The position numbers and the translations under genes are program-made. 64,000 bases of DNA from Ustilago trichophora (lineage: Eukaryota; Basidiomycota; Ustilaginomycetes; Ustilaginales; Ustilaginaceae): the NCBI GenBank assembly GCA_900323505.1, contig OOIN01000024.1:620001-684000 (forward strand), in the 5' to 3' direction. The notes beneath the pieces are model-generated. The model was not told the DNA's origin and did not search any database. It saw only the letters and a program-made list of their open reading frames with translations. Each line of letters begins with the position of its first letter. Positions within the stretch are counted from its first letter, which is position 1. Positions 30,504 to 41,009 of this stretch are shown piece by piece.

Positions 30504-32249
30504 ATGACGCTTCTCAAGCGCGCCATCAACGCGGCTTCGATCAAAGGATCTGAGCGTCGACCTGGCGAGTCGTGGGGCAATGCCATGCTTCGCAATGCAG
30601 ACTTGCTTCCTGTATCTCCCGAGCGACGTACCTGGGGTTGGGTCAACTTTGCCGCATTCTGGATTTCAGACGGTCTCAACCTTAACACGTTTATGATCGC
30701 CTCGACTGCCGTATCTGCCGGTTTGACTTGGTCGCAGGCATGGGCCGCAATCATTGTCGGTTATTTTGCCGTCGCTTTCCTCGTCGTCATGACCGCGCGT
30801 ATCGGCGCGATTTACCACATCTCGTTCCCTATCATCAGCCGTAGCACTTTTGGTGTCTGGGGTGCCATCTGGCCCGTTATCAACCGAAGTGGTATGGCTT
30901 GTGTATGGTATGGTGTTCAGGCGTACATCGGTGGACAGTGCGTGACGTTGGTACTGGAAAGTATGTTCCCGAGCTACAGGAGGATGCCCAACCATCTTCC
31001 GGCTAGTGCGGGGATTACCACCATGGATTTCGTCTCGTTCTTCCTCTTCTCGTTGATCTCGCTCCCCTTGGTTTGCATCCACCCGAGCAAGATCCGATTC
31101 TTCTTCAACTTCAAGTCGATCGTTGTACCCATCGCTGCTATTGCGTTCTTCGTCTGGTCCATCGTAGACGCTAAAGGTTTGGGTCCCATCATTCACCAGC
31201 CCGCCAAGCTCACCGGAAGCAAGTTTGGCTGGCAGTTTATGGCATCTCTGATGAGCTGCATCAGCAACATGGCTACGCTGGTTTTGAACATTCCGGATCT
31301 GAGTAGAATGGCAAAGGATAAGAAGAGCGTCAAATGGTCCCAGATCCTTGCTGTTCCTCTTACTTTTAGCATCACTTCTTTCCTCGGTATCATCATTGCC
31401 AGTTCGAGCCATGTCATCTATGGAGAGTTGATCTGGAACCCGGTGGATCTGCTTGGAGAGCGACTCAAGGTGAATCCTTACGACTCGAAAGCGCGCGCTG
31501 GAGTCTTTTTCATCGCGTTTGCCTTTATCATTGGCCAGATTGGTGTCAACATTGCTGCCAACTCACTCTCGGCTGGTCACGATCTTGCTGCCGCCTGCCC
31601 TCGCTTTATCAACATTCGTCGAGGCTCGCTCGTGGCTGCAGCCGTCGGATTCGCCATGTGCCCATGGAACCTTCTCAAGGACAGCAACAACTTTGCCACC
31701 TACCTGTCGGCCTACTCTCTCTTCCTTTCGAGCATTAGCGGTACCATGATGGCCGATTACTACATTGTTAAGCGCGGAGTACTCGACATGCCCTCGCTCT
31801 TCTCGGCTTCTTCCGGCAAGGATGGACAGCCCAGCCAATATCACTACTGGCATGGAATCAACTTGCGCGCTTTCGCTGCTTACATTGCTGGTATCGCTAT
31901 GACCGTTGCCGGATTCGCAGGAGTGCTTGGCGCAGAGGTCTCGGTCACCGCACAGAGGATGTACATTCTTGCGTATCCGATTGGATTCCTCGTCTCGGGC
32001 ATGGTGTATGTTGCGCTTTGCGAGGTGTGGCCGGTGGAAGGAGGAGTGAGCTTGCGAGAACACAGGCGATTCTTGGAGCCTGAAAGTTGGGAGGCCGACA
32101 TGTGGCAAGGTGGAATGGAGGGTATTCAGGGTCAGCAGCAGGGCGAGTCGGAAAGCACGACGAGCGATATTGAAAAGAGCTCGGCGGATTACAAGTCGAC
32201 CGGTCAACAGCAACAGGTTGTTAGCTCTGATTACTACCTTCAGAAGTAA
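30504..32249 (+). CDS. NCS1 family nucleobase permease (Fur-type, uracil/allantoin-like)
   Basis: A single exon encodes 581 residues with about twelve membrane spans. The N-terminal NADLLPV and TWGWVNFAAFWISDGLNLNTFM are hallmarks of the fungal Fur branch of NCS1 (Fur4, Dal4 and relatives), followed by FPIISRSTFGVWGAIWPVINR in the spans 2-3 region, YIGGQCV, and late motifs SLSAGHDLAA and DYYIVKRGVLD. These proteins sit in the plasma membrane and import uracil, allantoin, uridine or related compounds with H+. Substrate cannot be fixed from sequence alone. The cytoplasmic tail is Gln/Ser-rich and includes Lys residues that could serve for ubiquitin-dependent turnover. ERG11 follows on the same strand after 671 bases. 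Confidence 0.93.
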   Translation: MTLLKRAINAASIKGSERRPGESWGNAMLRNADLLPVSPERRTWGWVNFAAFWISDGLNLNTFMIASTAVSAGLTWSQAWAAIIVGYFAVAFLVVMTARIGAIYHISFPIISRSTFGVWGAIWPVINRSGMACVWYGVQAYIGGQCVTLVLESMFPSYRRMPNHLPASAGITTMDFVSFFLFSLISLPLVCIHPSKIRFFFNFKSIVVPIAAIAFFVWSIVDAKGLGPIIHQPAKLTGSKFGWQFMASLMSCISNMATLVLNIPDLSRMAKDKKSVKWSQILAVPLTFSITSFLGIIIASSSHVIYGELIWNPVDLLGERLKVNPYDSKARAGVFFIAFAFIIGQIGVNIAANSLSAGHDLAAACPRFINIRRGSLVAAAVGFAMCPWNLLKDSNNFATYLSAYSLFLSSISGTMMADYYIVKRGVLDMPSLFSASSGKDGQPSQYHYWHGINLRAFAAYIAGIAMTVAGFAGVLGAEVSVTAQRMYILAYPIGFLVSGMVYVALCEVWPVEGGVSLREHRRFLEPESWEADMWQGGMEGIQGQQQGESESTTSDIEKSSADYKSTGQQQQVVSSDYYLQK

Positions 32250-32920
32250 GAATCACTTGAACATCGGAATCTTGGTCATTGTTTATATACCTCCTGCTTC
32301 TCTTTTGTACTTGTACCCCAAATTGCTATGTTTTCACCTCGCCATGATTGATTATGGAACCGCAACGATGTCTTTGTCTCTCTCACACACTTTGTTTGTG
32401 GTTAAAATAGCTGTGCTGTATGGAGAGTGGCTTGGCATCAAGATGAGCACGAGGAGGAGGGGAGCAGTCCCGATCCCAATCACCGATTCAACGACACAAT
32501 CCAATCGATCAGAGCGGAGCGTGGCTGTGAAAACACACACCAAACATCAAACATCAGGCGATTTTTGAAAGAATTCGAACGCGGCTTGCTTGATTGGTTG
32601 CCCATTCGACACTGTCCAAATGCCCCATCATTGCCCCAATATTGAGACGCGCCTCGACTGCAAATCCCTCTTGAAATGAAATTGAAAAACAATAAAGTGA
32701 CACCACTTTTCCTGCTTTTCTGTGCACGTCGATCCGCTTTTTGGTCCCAAAATTGTGATTTCTTCTTGCGCGTGCCAAACACACACACACGCACGCACAC
32801 GCACGCACGCAAGCACGAAATACAGTACACACAAAAACAGTTTATCGTCGCTTGGCTGTCAAAAGAAGCCTTCCTTCCTACTACATCCATCATTGACCTT
32901 TCAAGATTTCCCCACCAACG
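32250..32920. promoter_or_regulatory. ERG11 upstream region
   Basis: 671 bases holding the 3' end of the permease and the ERG11 promoter. A CA/CG-rich microsatellite (32779-32811) and a pentamer copy (32820-32827) lie within 150 bases of the ERG11 start. I find no clear sterol-response element by eye. Confidence 0.5.
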
Positions 32921-34594
32921 ATGGGTTCGGAATCGATCATCGATCAGTTGTTCGCGTTGACGCCTCTCGCGGCCTCTTCGGCAGCTGTCAAGGCCATCAT
33001 TGTTGCCATTGGACTTCCCTTGTTGGCGGTAGTCTTGAATGTGGCATCGCAATTGTTGCTGCCCAAACCCAAGAATTTGCCCCCCGTGGTGTTTCACTTT
33101 GTGCCCATCATCGGCAGTGCGATCTACTATGGTATCGATCCGTACAAATTCTTCTTCGAATGTAGGCAAAAGTACGGAGACGTCTTCACGTTTGTCCTCC
33201 TCGGAAGGCGTATTACCGTTGCATTGGGTCCCAAGGGTAGTAATCTGGTTTTCAACGCCAAACATCAACAGGTCACCGCCGAAGACGCCTACACCCACCT
33301 CACCACTCCTGTCTTTGGTAAAGAAGTCGTCTACGATGTGCCCAATGCGGTATTTATGGAGCAGAAGAAGTTTGTCAAGGTTGGACTGTCGGTCGAAAAC
33401 TTCCGCGTCTACGTTCCCCAGATTGTAGACGAGGTCAAGGAATACATTCGTACCGATCCCCGTTTTGCTCCCCTTCAAAAAGGTCACAAGAGCTTCACCG
33501 TAGACATTTTTCAAGCCATGTCTGAAGTCATCATCCTCACCGCATCCCGCACCCTTCAGGGCAAAGAAGTTCGTGAGGGTCTCGACAAATCCTTTGCCCA
33601 ACTCTACCACGATCTCGACTCAGGTTTCACTCCGATCAACTTTGTCATCCCCAACCTTCCGTTGCCCAGCAACTTTAAGCGCGATGCGGCGCAGAAGAAA
33701 ATGTCGCAGTTCTACCAGGACATTGTGGCCAAGCGTCGCGCTTTGGGTCATTCCACAGGTGGTGACGATTCTGCCGAAAGAGCAGGAGAGAACGATATGA
33801 TTGCGGCGCTTATGGAGCAAAAGTACAAGAACGGACGCGAGTTGAGCGCCGTAGAAATCGCACACATGATGATTGCTCTTCTGATGGCGGGTCAACATAC
33901 TTCTAGCGCTACGGGAAGTTGGGCCTTGTTGAGGCTCGCTAGTAGGCCCGAGATTATTGAAGAGTTGTACGAGGAACAGGTCAAAGTGTATGGTCAAGAT
34001 GGAGGCAATTTGAGGGATTTGGATTACGAGACGCAGAAAACCAGCGTACCTCTTTTGGATGCTGTTGTGAAAGAGACGCTTCGATTGCATCCTCCTTTGC
34101 ATAGTATCATGCGATATGTCAAGACGGATCTTGCCGTACCACCCACTCTTGCCAGTCCTACCTCGACCAAATCCGATCAAGGCTATGTTATCCCCAAAGG
34201 TCACTACATTATGGCTGCTCCAGGAGTATCTCAAGTTGACCCACTGTTGTGGAAATCGGCAGATGCATTTGATCCGCATCGATGGTTGGATTTGGCAACA
34301 GCTAAAGCTATGCAAGATAGTGGAGAGGAACAGGCTGATTTTGGATTCGGTATGATTAGTACCGGTGCAAATAGTCCTTATCTTCCTTTTGGTGCAGGAA
34401 GACATAGATGTATTGGTGAACAATTTGCTTACCTTCAAATTGGCGTTATCATCGCTACGTTTGTTAGGCTGTTCAAGTGGGAGTTGGATTCATCGTTCCC
34501 AAATCCAGATTATCAGAGTATGGTCGTTTTACCTAGTAAACAAGGTAGCAAAATTAATCTTTCGGTTAGAGGTCACAAGTTGATCCTCGATTAA
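32921..34594 (+). CDS. ERG11: Sterol 14-alpha-demethylase (CYP51)
   Basis: A single exon encodes 557 residues. There is an N-terminal membrane anchor (residues about 20-50), then the CYP51 signatures TAEDAYTHLTTPVFG, VYDVPNAVFMEQKKFVK, the I-helix AGQHTSSATGSW near residue 324, ExxR in KETLRLHPPLHSIMR near 385, and the heme loop PFGAGRHRCIGE with the heme-ligand Cys497. The enzyme removes the 14-alpha methyl group of lanosterol or eburicol in the ER during ergosterol synthesis and is the target of azole fungicides. Tyr138, in the place of the tyrosine often changed in azole-resistant Candida (Y132), is the sensitive-type residue here. A short insert lies before the late HYIMAAPGVSQ strand (PTLASPTSTKSD), as in other basidiomycetes. 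Confidence 0.97.
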   Translation: MGSESIIDQLFALTPLAASSAAVKAIIVAIGLPLLAVVLNVASQLLLPKPKNLPPVVFHFVPIIGSAIYYGIDPYKFFFECRQKYGDVFTFVLLGRRITVALGPKGSNLVFNAKHQQVTAEDAYTHLTTPVFGKEVVYDVPNAVFMEQKKFVKVGLSVENFRVYVPQIVDEVKEYIRTDPRFAPLQKGHKSFTVDIFQAMSEVIILTASRTLQGKEVREGLDKSFAQLYHDLDSGFTPINFVIPNLPLPSNFKRDAAQKKMSQFYQDIVAKRRALGHSTGGDDSAERAGENDMIAALMEQKYKNGRELSAVEIAHMMIALLMAGQHTSSATGSWALLRLASRPEIIEELYEEQVKVYGQDGGNLRDLDYETQKTSVPLLDAVVKETLRLHPPLHSIMRYVKTDLAVPPTLASPTSTKSDQGYVIPKGHYIMAAPGVSQVDPLLWKSADAFDPHRWLDLATAKAMQDSGEEQADFGFGMISTGANSPYLPFGAGRHRCIGEQFAYLQIGVIIATFVRLFKWELDSSFPNPDYQSMVVLPSKQGSKINLSVRGHKLILD

Positions 34595-34846
34595 GGTTCA
34601 TAAACACAACAACAACAACAAAAGCGGTCCAAAATTTGTACATATATATCATCTTAAAAACAACATCATTTCCCTCCCAATCCAAACCTCCCCCCCATTC
34701 AGCACACTTCTATCGAATCCCATCTACTGACACACATTGCAAACCGAAGACCAAACCCATCAAGGAGAAAATCAAAATCAAAATCAAAATAAAAATTTCG
34801 CAATAAAAAAAAACTATACATTCGACAAGATGTCAAATTTCTCAAG
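34595..34846. other. Convergent 3' region of ERG11 and OPY2
   Basis: 252 A/C-rich bases with CAA and AAAATC repeats (near 34607-34621 and 34765-34790). I see no gene. Confidence 0.5.
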
Positions 34847-36775
34847 TTACTTAAACTGTTCTACTCTCTGCAACGCATCTTCAGGTAAAGCACCTGCATT
34901 TGAAGTTTCGCTAAAATCAAAAGGGAATTGACCCAACAAGCTCAATCCACCAATGCTTGCTCTTGCCTGTTCCTCTTGTTCCGGAAAGACTGCATGATGA
35001 TCCTGACCGTCGTTTACGTTTCCCATTGTTCTGGTCGGTGGACGCGATACGGAAGATGGATCTCGGAACGGATCTCCACCTGCCCTCTCCTCATCTCCTC
35101 GAGCCGAGGAGATACTGGTGCCACTCTGTGCCGATCCACTTGCGCGGTTGGGGCTGACAGGTGTACTTCCGAGCCAAGACGAGCGATTCTCAGCGTCAGA
35201 GGGTGAAGTTTGCTCCGTGGGTTGCATGGAGAAGGGAGATGGCCCAAACGGGTTTTCTCCAAAAGGAATGCCAAGGGTGGATGTAGAGATGGTGGAGAGA
35301 CGTTCTGATTCTGCGGCGCGAGCGACTGCGAAGCGATTGCTGGGTGGTGGGAGGAGGTCTTGGTCGTCGCCGTTATTGCTGCTGCTGCTGCTGCTGCTGT
35401 TCCTGCTGGTGGCTATGGTGGTGGTGGTGGTGGGATCGCGAAAGGGATCGTCTTTGACATGGGTCTCGGAAAGGGGTGAGTCGGCGCTCTTGGTGTCTTT
35501 GCGTTTGAGACTAGGAACTTTGACCAGTTGGGCTTTGCCTCCGTTGCCCAGTTGAACTCGACGGACGCCTTCGCCGCTGACAGGGGTGATGACTTGCGGG
35601 GCGGAAAGGACGTAGGAGAGGCTGTTGGAGTGGGTAGAGCCGATCGTGTTGATAGTGGCACCGGAAACGGGGCGGTGGGTGCGGCTGTAGGGTCCAGAGG
35701 TGTTGAGCGCTTCGACTGGGTCGATCGACATGAACTCGTATGCTGGTTGCGTTTCAGAGGCGGCAGCGGCGGCAGTGGCGGAGGAGGCGAGGGGAGAAGA
35801 GGTGGTGGGTTGATGAAGGCGTTGGGTCTCGGGAAGACGGAGGTTGAGATCGGGCGCACGCGTCGGTCGAACGGGGCCCTGACGAGCAGTGTTGACCTGG
35901 ATAGATGGGGCGCCAGTTGCACGATGAGCGGTCGAGGGGAGTGCCAGTGGAGAGATAGACTGGTAGCCATCCGACAAGCGCTCAGCTGCAGCATCACCAG
36001 CCGCAGGAGCTGTAGCAAGAGATGGTTTGAATGCAATGGGGATAATGTTGTGCGAGCCAAAGCTGGTACCCGATCCGATGCTGACGCGGGGCCCAGCACC
36101 ATTTGCAAGGGAACGAGTGTTGGATTGCAACGAGGTGGCAGTATTGCGTTTGCGTCCAATTGTGGCATGGTCGGGTAAAGGCTCTTCCTCCTCTTCTTCG
36201 GCGCCTTCAGTGATACGCGAGAGATGGGTGGCGGCGCCAAACGATCTTCTCCGGAAAGCGGTAGGCTCGGCCAGCGAGCCCAACCTGTCCTGATCGTGGA
36301 GAACGCCAGTGACTTGGGTATATTCAGTATCGTTGTCGAGATCGTCCTCGTCGACAATGGCAAAGGATGAATCAGGGTCGGCGGGATTGCGTGCAGATTT
36401 GGCGCCGAGCTGAAGAGTGGTAGCCTCCTTTTCGTTTTTCACCTTTTCGCGTCGTTCCATGGCATCTTCGTGCAAGGCGATGCGACGACGCTTGGCTTTG
36501 AGCTTTCTGTAGAACCAGAATGCAACGGCAGCGCCGATAGCTACAATGACGAGTGCAGCAAGACCTCCACCGAGGGCCGACTTGTTGGGTCCACCGTCAG
36601 CGCTGTAGCCGGGAATCGGGACACATTTGTTGACGGGACAGTCTTGACAGGAAGAGCGAAAGATCTGTTGACATTGCTGGCCTTTGGGACAGACGGGGCA
36701 GGGAGCAATGTTGTTGCAAACGGCACAGCTGTCGCGCTTCTTGAGCACAAATGCGGTTGGATGTGACGGCTTCAT
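34847..36775 (-). CDS. OPY2: Opy2-type membrane anchor of the HOG/MAPK pathway
   Basis: A single exon encodes 642 residues. Residues 17-52 contain the Opy2 cysteine motif (CAVC, APCPVC, CQ, SCQDCPVNKC) outside the cell, followed by one span near residues 66-88 (LAALVIVAIGAAVAFWFY) and a basic stop-transfer stretch KLKAKRRR. The long cytoplasmic tail is Ser/Pro/Ala-rich. In yeast, Opy2 tethers the adaptor Ste50 to the plasma membrane and so links Ste11 to the Hog1 and filamentation MAPK cascades; it carries no classical signal peptide there either. The tail contains PTRAP- and PPSNRF-type short motifs that could serve as docking sites, but I cannot assign them. The cysteine pattern makes the call reliable. 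Confidence 0.88.
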   Translation of the reverse strand: MKPSHPTAFVLKKRDSCAVCNNIAPCPVCPKGQQCQQIFRSSCQDCPVNKCVPIPGYSADGGPNKSALGGGLAALVIVAIGAAVAFWFYRKLKAKRRRIALHEDAMERREKVKNEKEATTLQLGAKSARNPADPDSSFAIVDEDDLDNDTEYTQVTGVLHDQDRLGSLAEPTAFRRRSFGAATHLSRITEGAEEEEEEPLPDHATIGRKRNTATSLQSNTRSLANGAGPRVSIGSGTSFGSHNIIPIAFKPSLATAPAAGDAAAERLSDGYQSISPLALPSTAHRATGAPSIQVNTARQGPVRPTRAPDLNLRLPETQRLHQPTTSSPLASSATAAAAASETQPAYEFMSIDPVEALNTSGPYSRTHRPVSGATINTIGSTHSNSLSYVLSAPQVITPVSGEGVRRVQLGNGGKAQLVKVPSLKRKDTKSADSPLSETHVKDDPFRDPTTTTTIATSRNSSSSSSSNNGDDQDLLPPPSNRFAVARAAESERLSTISTSTLGIPFGENPFGPSPFSMQPTEQTSPSDAENRSSWLGSTPVSPNRASGSAQSGTSISSARGDEERAGGDPFRDPSSVSRPPTRTMGNVNDGQDHHAVFPEQEEQARASIGGLSLLGQFPFDFSETSNAGALPEDALQRVEQFK

Positions 36776-37605
36776 TGTAAATGTGGAGAAGGTGGAAGTG
36801 TTTCTCCAATCTAATGTTGAAATGCAATATTGAGATGTAAGATACTGATCGCTGCCGGAGAGACCAGGTTGAAGGGAAAGAGAGGCAGTGTCGCAAGATG
36901 AAGCAGGTTAAAAGTGAAGCCGATGAAGGAATATCGAAGAGCCAGCTCCGATGTAATTGGGTGTAGCGCTGTAAAGAGTGGAGAAGGCGATCTAGATATG
37001 AATTGCAATGCGAGATAGACGGAGGAGGAAGAGAAGAGAGGGAGAGAAAAAAGTTAGGATGATGGAGGTGAGAGAGGTAATGTTTGGTCACGATGATGCT
37101 GAGCAACCTTTAGGTCGGAGGTGCCGAGGTTCAAGTGGCACCTCGCGTGTGCAAAGTGCGTGAGTGTTGCGCGTGGGTTTCAATCTAAGCGAGCAGCACT
37201 TTTTGCCTTTGAATATGTACTGTATGTACGCCTCGGTTTACGCCGAGCCACAATCATTTTAAATCTTTCGCGAACCTCCCAATCGGCTTTTCTTTATCCT
37301 ATCACTTGTCTGACGCTCTCTCCGCCTCTCTTACCCTCCACTCGGTTCGGATAGCTTCCGATTCGATATCATGCTCTCTGTGTCAGAAGTTTACCTTCTC
37401 TCGGTGGGTGACAGTCGGAAGCGTGCCGAAGAGGTGAAAGGAAGAGAGGACTGTGGGTGGGAATCCTGCGTGAGTTTCAAGTGACAAATACAAAATAAAA
37501 AAGAATCTAAACAAAAAAAGTTGAAGGCGTGACAACAGAGTAACTTAAGTGTTGGTTTCAGAGCAACGGGCCCAATTTTTAGGGGAGTACAGTGTTAGAG
37601 CTATT
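36776..37605. promoter_or_regulatory. OPY2 upstream region and lipoate ligase 3' end
   Basis: 830 bases. It contains a pyrimidine-rich leader on the OPY2 sense strand (36990-37060) and one pentamer copy (37215-37230). No gene is supported. Confidence 0.5.
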
Positions 37606-38997
37606 CTACAGAACAGTGCGAAGCCAGTTGAAGAGCTTGTCTCGGACACTTGACTCTCCTTTGCCTGATGCATCTGTGCTCGCTGAGGACGACAAAGGCC
37701 CCCAAGGAGGCGCTAAAGCCAATTCGTCGTATCTCCTTCCTTGCAATCCTTGTACAAGTTGACGCACCTCTCTTTCCAACCCAGCATCGTCAAACCGTGC
37801 CTCTGCCAGTTTGGCATCCAATACGATCCCCTCCTTCGAGTGGATCTCGACCGAAAACGGTCCCCAACCTTTGCCCTGTTGTGCCGATGCATCAATCTCG
37901 CATGCATCGTGCATCGATACTCGATGGGTGAACTCGGGAGTTTGACCAAATACCCATGTCCAGCTCTGAAGCTCGTCAAAGTTGTCCCTCAGCTTCCATC
38001 GGCCTTGGTTCAGTTCGATCTTGTCTAAACACGATTCGTCCACTTGCACCATGTCTGTGACAGTATCCGCGGAGGAAGAGGTGGTAGGGTAGCTGCGGTG
38101 GAATTCAGCAACGACAGCTTGGACAAACACGTCGTGGCTCAGCATCGCTTTGCGGTCCGGGAAGGCGTCTGTTAGATTGGCAACTGGAGCGGGAACAGAT
38201 GCAACCCCTTTTGTCACTAGTAGCTCGCCACGATCGTTCCGTAATGAGCTGCCGAGCGATCCCAGGCTGGCAGAAAGAAGCATCGTCCCGTGATGATAGG
38301 CGCGCTTGTTGACCAACTTGTAGGCGCTACCCGAGACTTTTCTCTCCTCAAAACCGTCCTCGTCAGCCTCAGCTTTCGTCTTGACCGTCGAGTGTCGATC
38401 AAATCCGCTCTTGACCCGGATGCAGATGTCGTTTCTCCCATTCACATACGCTCCCGTATCCGCCCTTGCTAGATCTGTGCGAGATTGCTGCAATCCAACG
38501 GGGGCCGCGTTGAGAGCGCGAGATACGAGCTCGGCATGCGTGCGTCGATCGAACGCCTCACGTGGAATGTGGAACGAGTAGTTGGTGTTGCCAAGATCGT
38601 GGTAGACTGTACCCCCGCCAGAACGACGTCGTACCATGGCAAGGTCGATGGATCGCATAGCTGAGGCGTTGAGCTCTTTCCAGGGGTTCTGGTTGCGCCC
38701 GACAACGACACAGGGTGAGTTGCGGTATAAGAAGCAGATCGGGATCGATGGGTCGACGGTGCGAAAGAGATGATCTTCAAATGCGAGGTTGAACCATGGG
38801 TTGCTAGAGAGTGAGACGTATGCTTGCGGTGAAGTAGGTAAGGCGTGAGAGGAAGACGTTAAGGGTCTTGATATTGTGTTCTTTCGTAGGGAATGCGGCC
38901 GAGATGGAATGAGCGAGCTGCTGACAAGTGATCGAGGTTGCACATGGCGGATGGCGGGACTTGCGCCGGACCTGAAGGCGTGAATCGGTGCGATCAT
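37606..38997 (-). CDS. Lipoate-protein ligase A family
   Basis: A single exon encodes 463 residues from ATG 38997 (MIAPIHAFRSG). The first 50 residues are Arg/Ser-rich with few acids, as expected for mitochondrial import. The LplA fold follows with NPWFNLAFEDHLF, VVVGRNQNPWKE, RRRSGGGTVYHDLGNTNYSF near residue 127, and the catalytic-lysine motif KVSGSAYK near 220 followed by HHGTMLL. The family activates or transfers lipoate to lysines of E2 and H proteins of 2-oxoacid dehydrogenases and glycine cleavage; yeast Aim22/Lip3 is the nearest functional relative. The C-terminal accessory domain (DELQSWTWVFGQTPEF, then HSKEGIVLDAKL) is present, so this is the long LplA form. Whether it uses free lipoate or an acyl-carrier donor cannot be told from sequence. 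Confidence 0.9.
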   Translation of the reverse strand: MIAPIHAFRSGASPAIRHVQPRSLVSSSLIPSRPHSLRKNTISRPLTSSSHALPTSPQAYVSLSSNPWFNLAFEDHLFRTVDPSIPICFLYRNSPCVVVGRNQNPWKELNASAMRSIDLAMVRRRSGGGTVYHDLGNTNYSFHIPREAFDRRTHAELVSRALNAAPVGLQQSRTDLARADTGAYVNGRNDICIRVKSGFDRHSTVKTKAEADEDGFEERKVSGSAYKLVNKRAYHHGTMLLSASLGSLGSSLRNDRGELLVTKGVASVPAPVANLTDAFPDRKAMLSHDVFVQAVVAEFHRSYPTTSSSADTVTDMVQVDESCLDKIELNQGRWKLRDNFDELQSWTWVFGQTPEFTHRVSMHDACEIDASAQQGKGWGPFSVEIHSKEGIVLDAKLAEARFDDAGLEREVRQLVQGLQGRRYDELALAPPWGPLSSSASTDASGKGESSVRDKLFNWLRTVL

Positions 38998-39833
38998 GCT
39001 GAATATCTCTCTAAGGTGTGTGGAAATGAGCTCTTGTTTTCTACCTGCTATGCCTATTGTCAAGACTCGTCCCTGATCGAGTAGAGTCGGCTGGAGAAGG
39101 TCCAATTTCTATCGAAATGCGCCCAACGACCCCCGATTCCCGGCCAGCTCTTGTTGTCCGTCTCACCCTATGCAGCTTGATCTTCTCCACAATTTGAGAC
39201 CAGATGGTCCGCGAAGATGTCTCGTCAGCAGGACAATCCCAGTCGAAGGTGAAAGGAAGAGTCTAGATTCGAGAAGCTTTGGAAGCGAGAGAAGAATGTG
39301 GGGAGAGACAAAGCGTGTCCGACATCCGAGAAAAAAATTGCACTTCACCAGAGCCTGTCAAGCACGGCACGGCACGGCACATACCAAATTGGGAGGCATT
39401 GCTCAACGGCTTTCCTGTTTAATGTCACTGCCCTTGACCCTCACTCTTATCGACAGATTCATTCTTGTCTCAATCGCAACGAGCACCACCGCTTCTCGGT
39501 CTGGGGATTGATCGCGAGTCATGACTAGCTGGAAGTTGATTTGGTCAAGGTATCACTCAGCACTCCAGCCAACACCAACGCTGCACATTGACGGAAGAAA
39601 ATAAGAGGAAGCAATGTGTATATAGGTATGCAAGCGATCTACCCATCCAAACAAATGATAAGTGGAAGGAGGGACAGAGAGATGAATGAATGTGTGCGTG
39701 TAAAGCCAAACAGATGGGAAAACGAATCACCAAAGAAGCAGGCTCTTGAGCCTGCTATGAAGAGAAGAAGCGAAGAGGGAACAAGGCATTGTTCATCGTC
39801 GATGACGGTATGTATGAGAGGTCAGGGAAGTTT
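38998..39833. promoter_or_regulatory. Lipoate ligase upstream region
   Basis: 836 bases, including a short CACGG tandem repeat (39363-39380). I see no gene. Confidence 0.5.
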
Positions 39834-41009
39834 TCAGAGCATCATGGCACCGGCGATGATGGCTGCGAAGGCGATGGTGGCAGCAGAAGCGGTGTTGAGA
39901 AGCTGAGCAGCGCCGCTGGTGGTGGCTGCTGAGCCTGGGTTGGACGATCCTGATGAACCCGACGAGCCCGAAGAGGAACCAGAAGATCCCGACGAGCCCG
40001 AGGAAGAGCCCGAAGAAGAAGAGCCGGTCTTGGTAGCCTGGGCTGCAGAAGAAGACGAGCTAGTAGTGTGGGAGGCGATGAGCGACTTGATACCGTTAGC
40101 GATGGTGGAAGTGGTCTTGCAGTTGGAGGTAGCAGGGGTCGAATAAGCAGCCTGGGGAGTTGTTTGGTCCGGAGAACCGTTGGTGTACGAGTAAGTCACA
40201 CCGTTGACCGAGTAGATACCAGTAAAGTACTGAACAAACGTGCTCGTCTGGCCGTCACCTTCCGGGTACAGTCCAGGCGGGTAAGCCGAATCACCATCGC
40301 AAGTTTCAAACACGTTATCGGCATAGTTACCGGGCATGACCCAGTTGCAACCCATAACATCCAACGTATGCTGGCACTCCAAAGCGGTAGGAGCCACATC
40401 GGTGCCTGCAATGCAAACGCGGAAGCAAATCTGATTGGAAGAGGCATAGTTCATCCACTCTTCATAGAAAACATCTTGACCCGAGACGTTGCTAGTGACG
40501 TTTCCACCGACGGGGTTTCCCATGTTGGTAGCACCGTGCGGGTCGAGTTCGCCACCCTCGTCACCGGCCATGAATCCGATGCTGGTGAAGTCGCCTACTG
40601 CCATGAGCTGGACGTAGAGGGGGGTCTTGATGAAATGGGCACCGGTGACCGAGCCGTCGGGGATGACACGGGCATTGTTACGGGGTTTGGTGCAGTAGGC
40701 GACGGTGATCTCTTCAACATCGGCGAGAGGTTGACCGGTTCCAGGGGGACCAAAGGTGCACCAGTCGTCGATCGAGTTGATGGAAGCGAGACGCGAGACC
40801 GAGGTCTGATTGATGGGGGTGTTGAGTTGGGGTGCAGTAGGGTTGGTGGGTCCATTGCGGTTGGTGGATTTGACTCCGGGAGCATCGGGGTTGGGTGTGC
40901 CATATTGGAAGGGAGGAGGGTTGGAGGAGGTGCTTTGCGCAGAGACGGCGAGGGCGGAAGCGAGGACGGTGGCGCCCACAATGGACGAGACTGCCTTGGA
41001 GAAGTACAT
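39834..41009 (-). CDS. Secreted GPI-anchored glycoprotein, macrophage-activating-glycoprotein-like
   Basis: A single exon encodes 391 residues from ATG 41009 (MYFSKAVSSIVG). A signal peptide spans residues 1-23 (cut near VSA-QS). The central region, with DDWCTFGPP near residue 77, AYCTKPRNNARVIPDG, THFI-type sequence, and paired cysteines (CFRVC, C near ECQ, GCNWVMP, ETCDGD), matches the basidiomycete macrophage-activating glycoprotein family as I remember it. The C-terminus is a Ser/Gly spacer of about 45 residues and a hydrophobic tail (ASAATIAFAAIIAGAMML) after a small-residue omega region, so it should be GPI-linked to the plasma membrane or cell wall. N-glycosylation sequons are present (for example NQT, NVT, NVS). 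Its molecular role is not known. Confidence 0.87.
   Translation of the reverse strand: MYFSKAVSSIVGATVLASALAVSAQSTSSNPPPFQYGTPNPDAPGVKSTNRNGPTNPTAPQLNTPINQTSVSRLASINSIDDWCTFGPPGTGQPLADVEEITVAYCTKPRNNARVIPDGSVTGAHFIKTPLYVQLMAVGDFTSIGFMAGDEGGELDPHGATNMGNPVGGNVTSNVSGQDVFYEEWMNYASSNQICFRVCIAGTDVAPTALECQHTLDVMGCNWVMPGNYADNVFETCDGDSAYPPGLYPEGDGQTSTFVQYFTGIYSVNGVTYSYTNGSPDQTTPQAAYSTPATSNCKTTSTIANGIKSLIASHTTSSSSSAAQATKTGSSSSGSSSGSSGSSGSSSGSSGSSGSSNPGSAATTSGAAQLLNTASAATIAFAAIIAGAMML

Noticed and set aside
32480..33610. Minus-strand frame of 376 codons over the 5' part of ERG11
   Set aside because: Antisense to conserved CYP51 sequence, starts at a non-ATG codon region and shows no recognisable feature.
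35413..36363. Minus-strand frame of 316 codons inside OPY2
   Set aside because: Alternative frame within a low-complexity, Ser/Pro-coding stretch; the Opy2 frame carries the conserved motifs.
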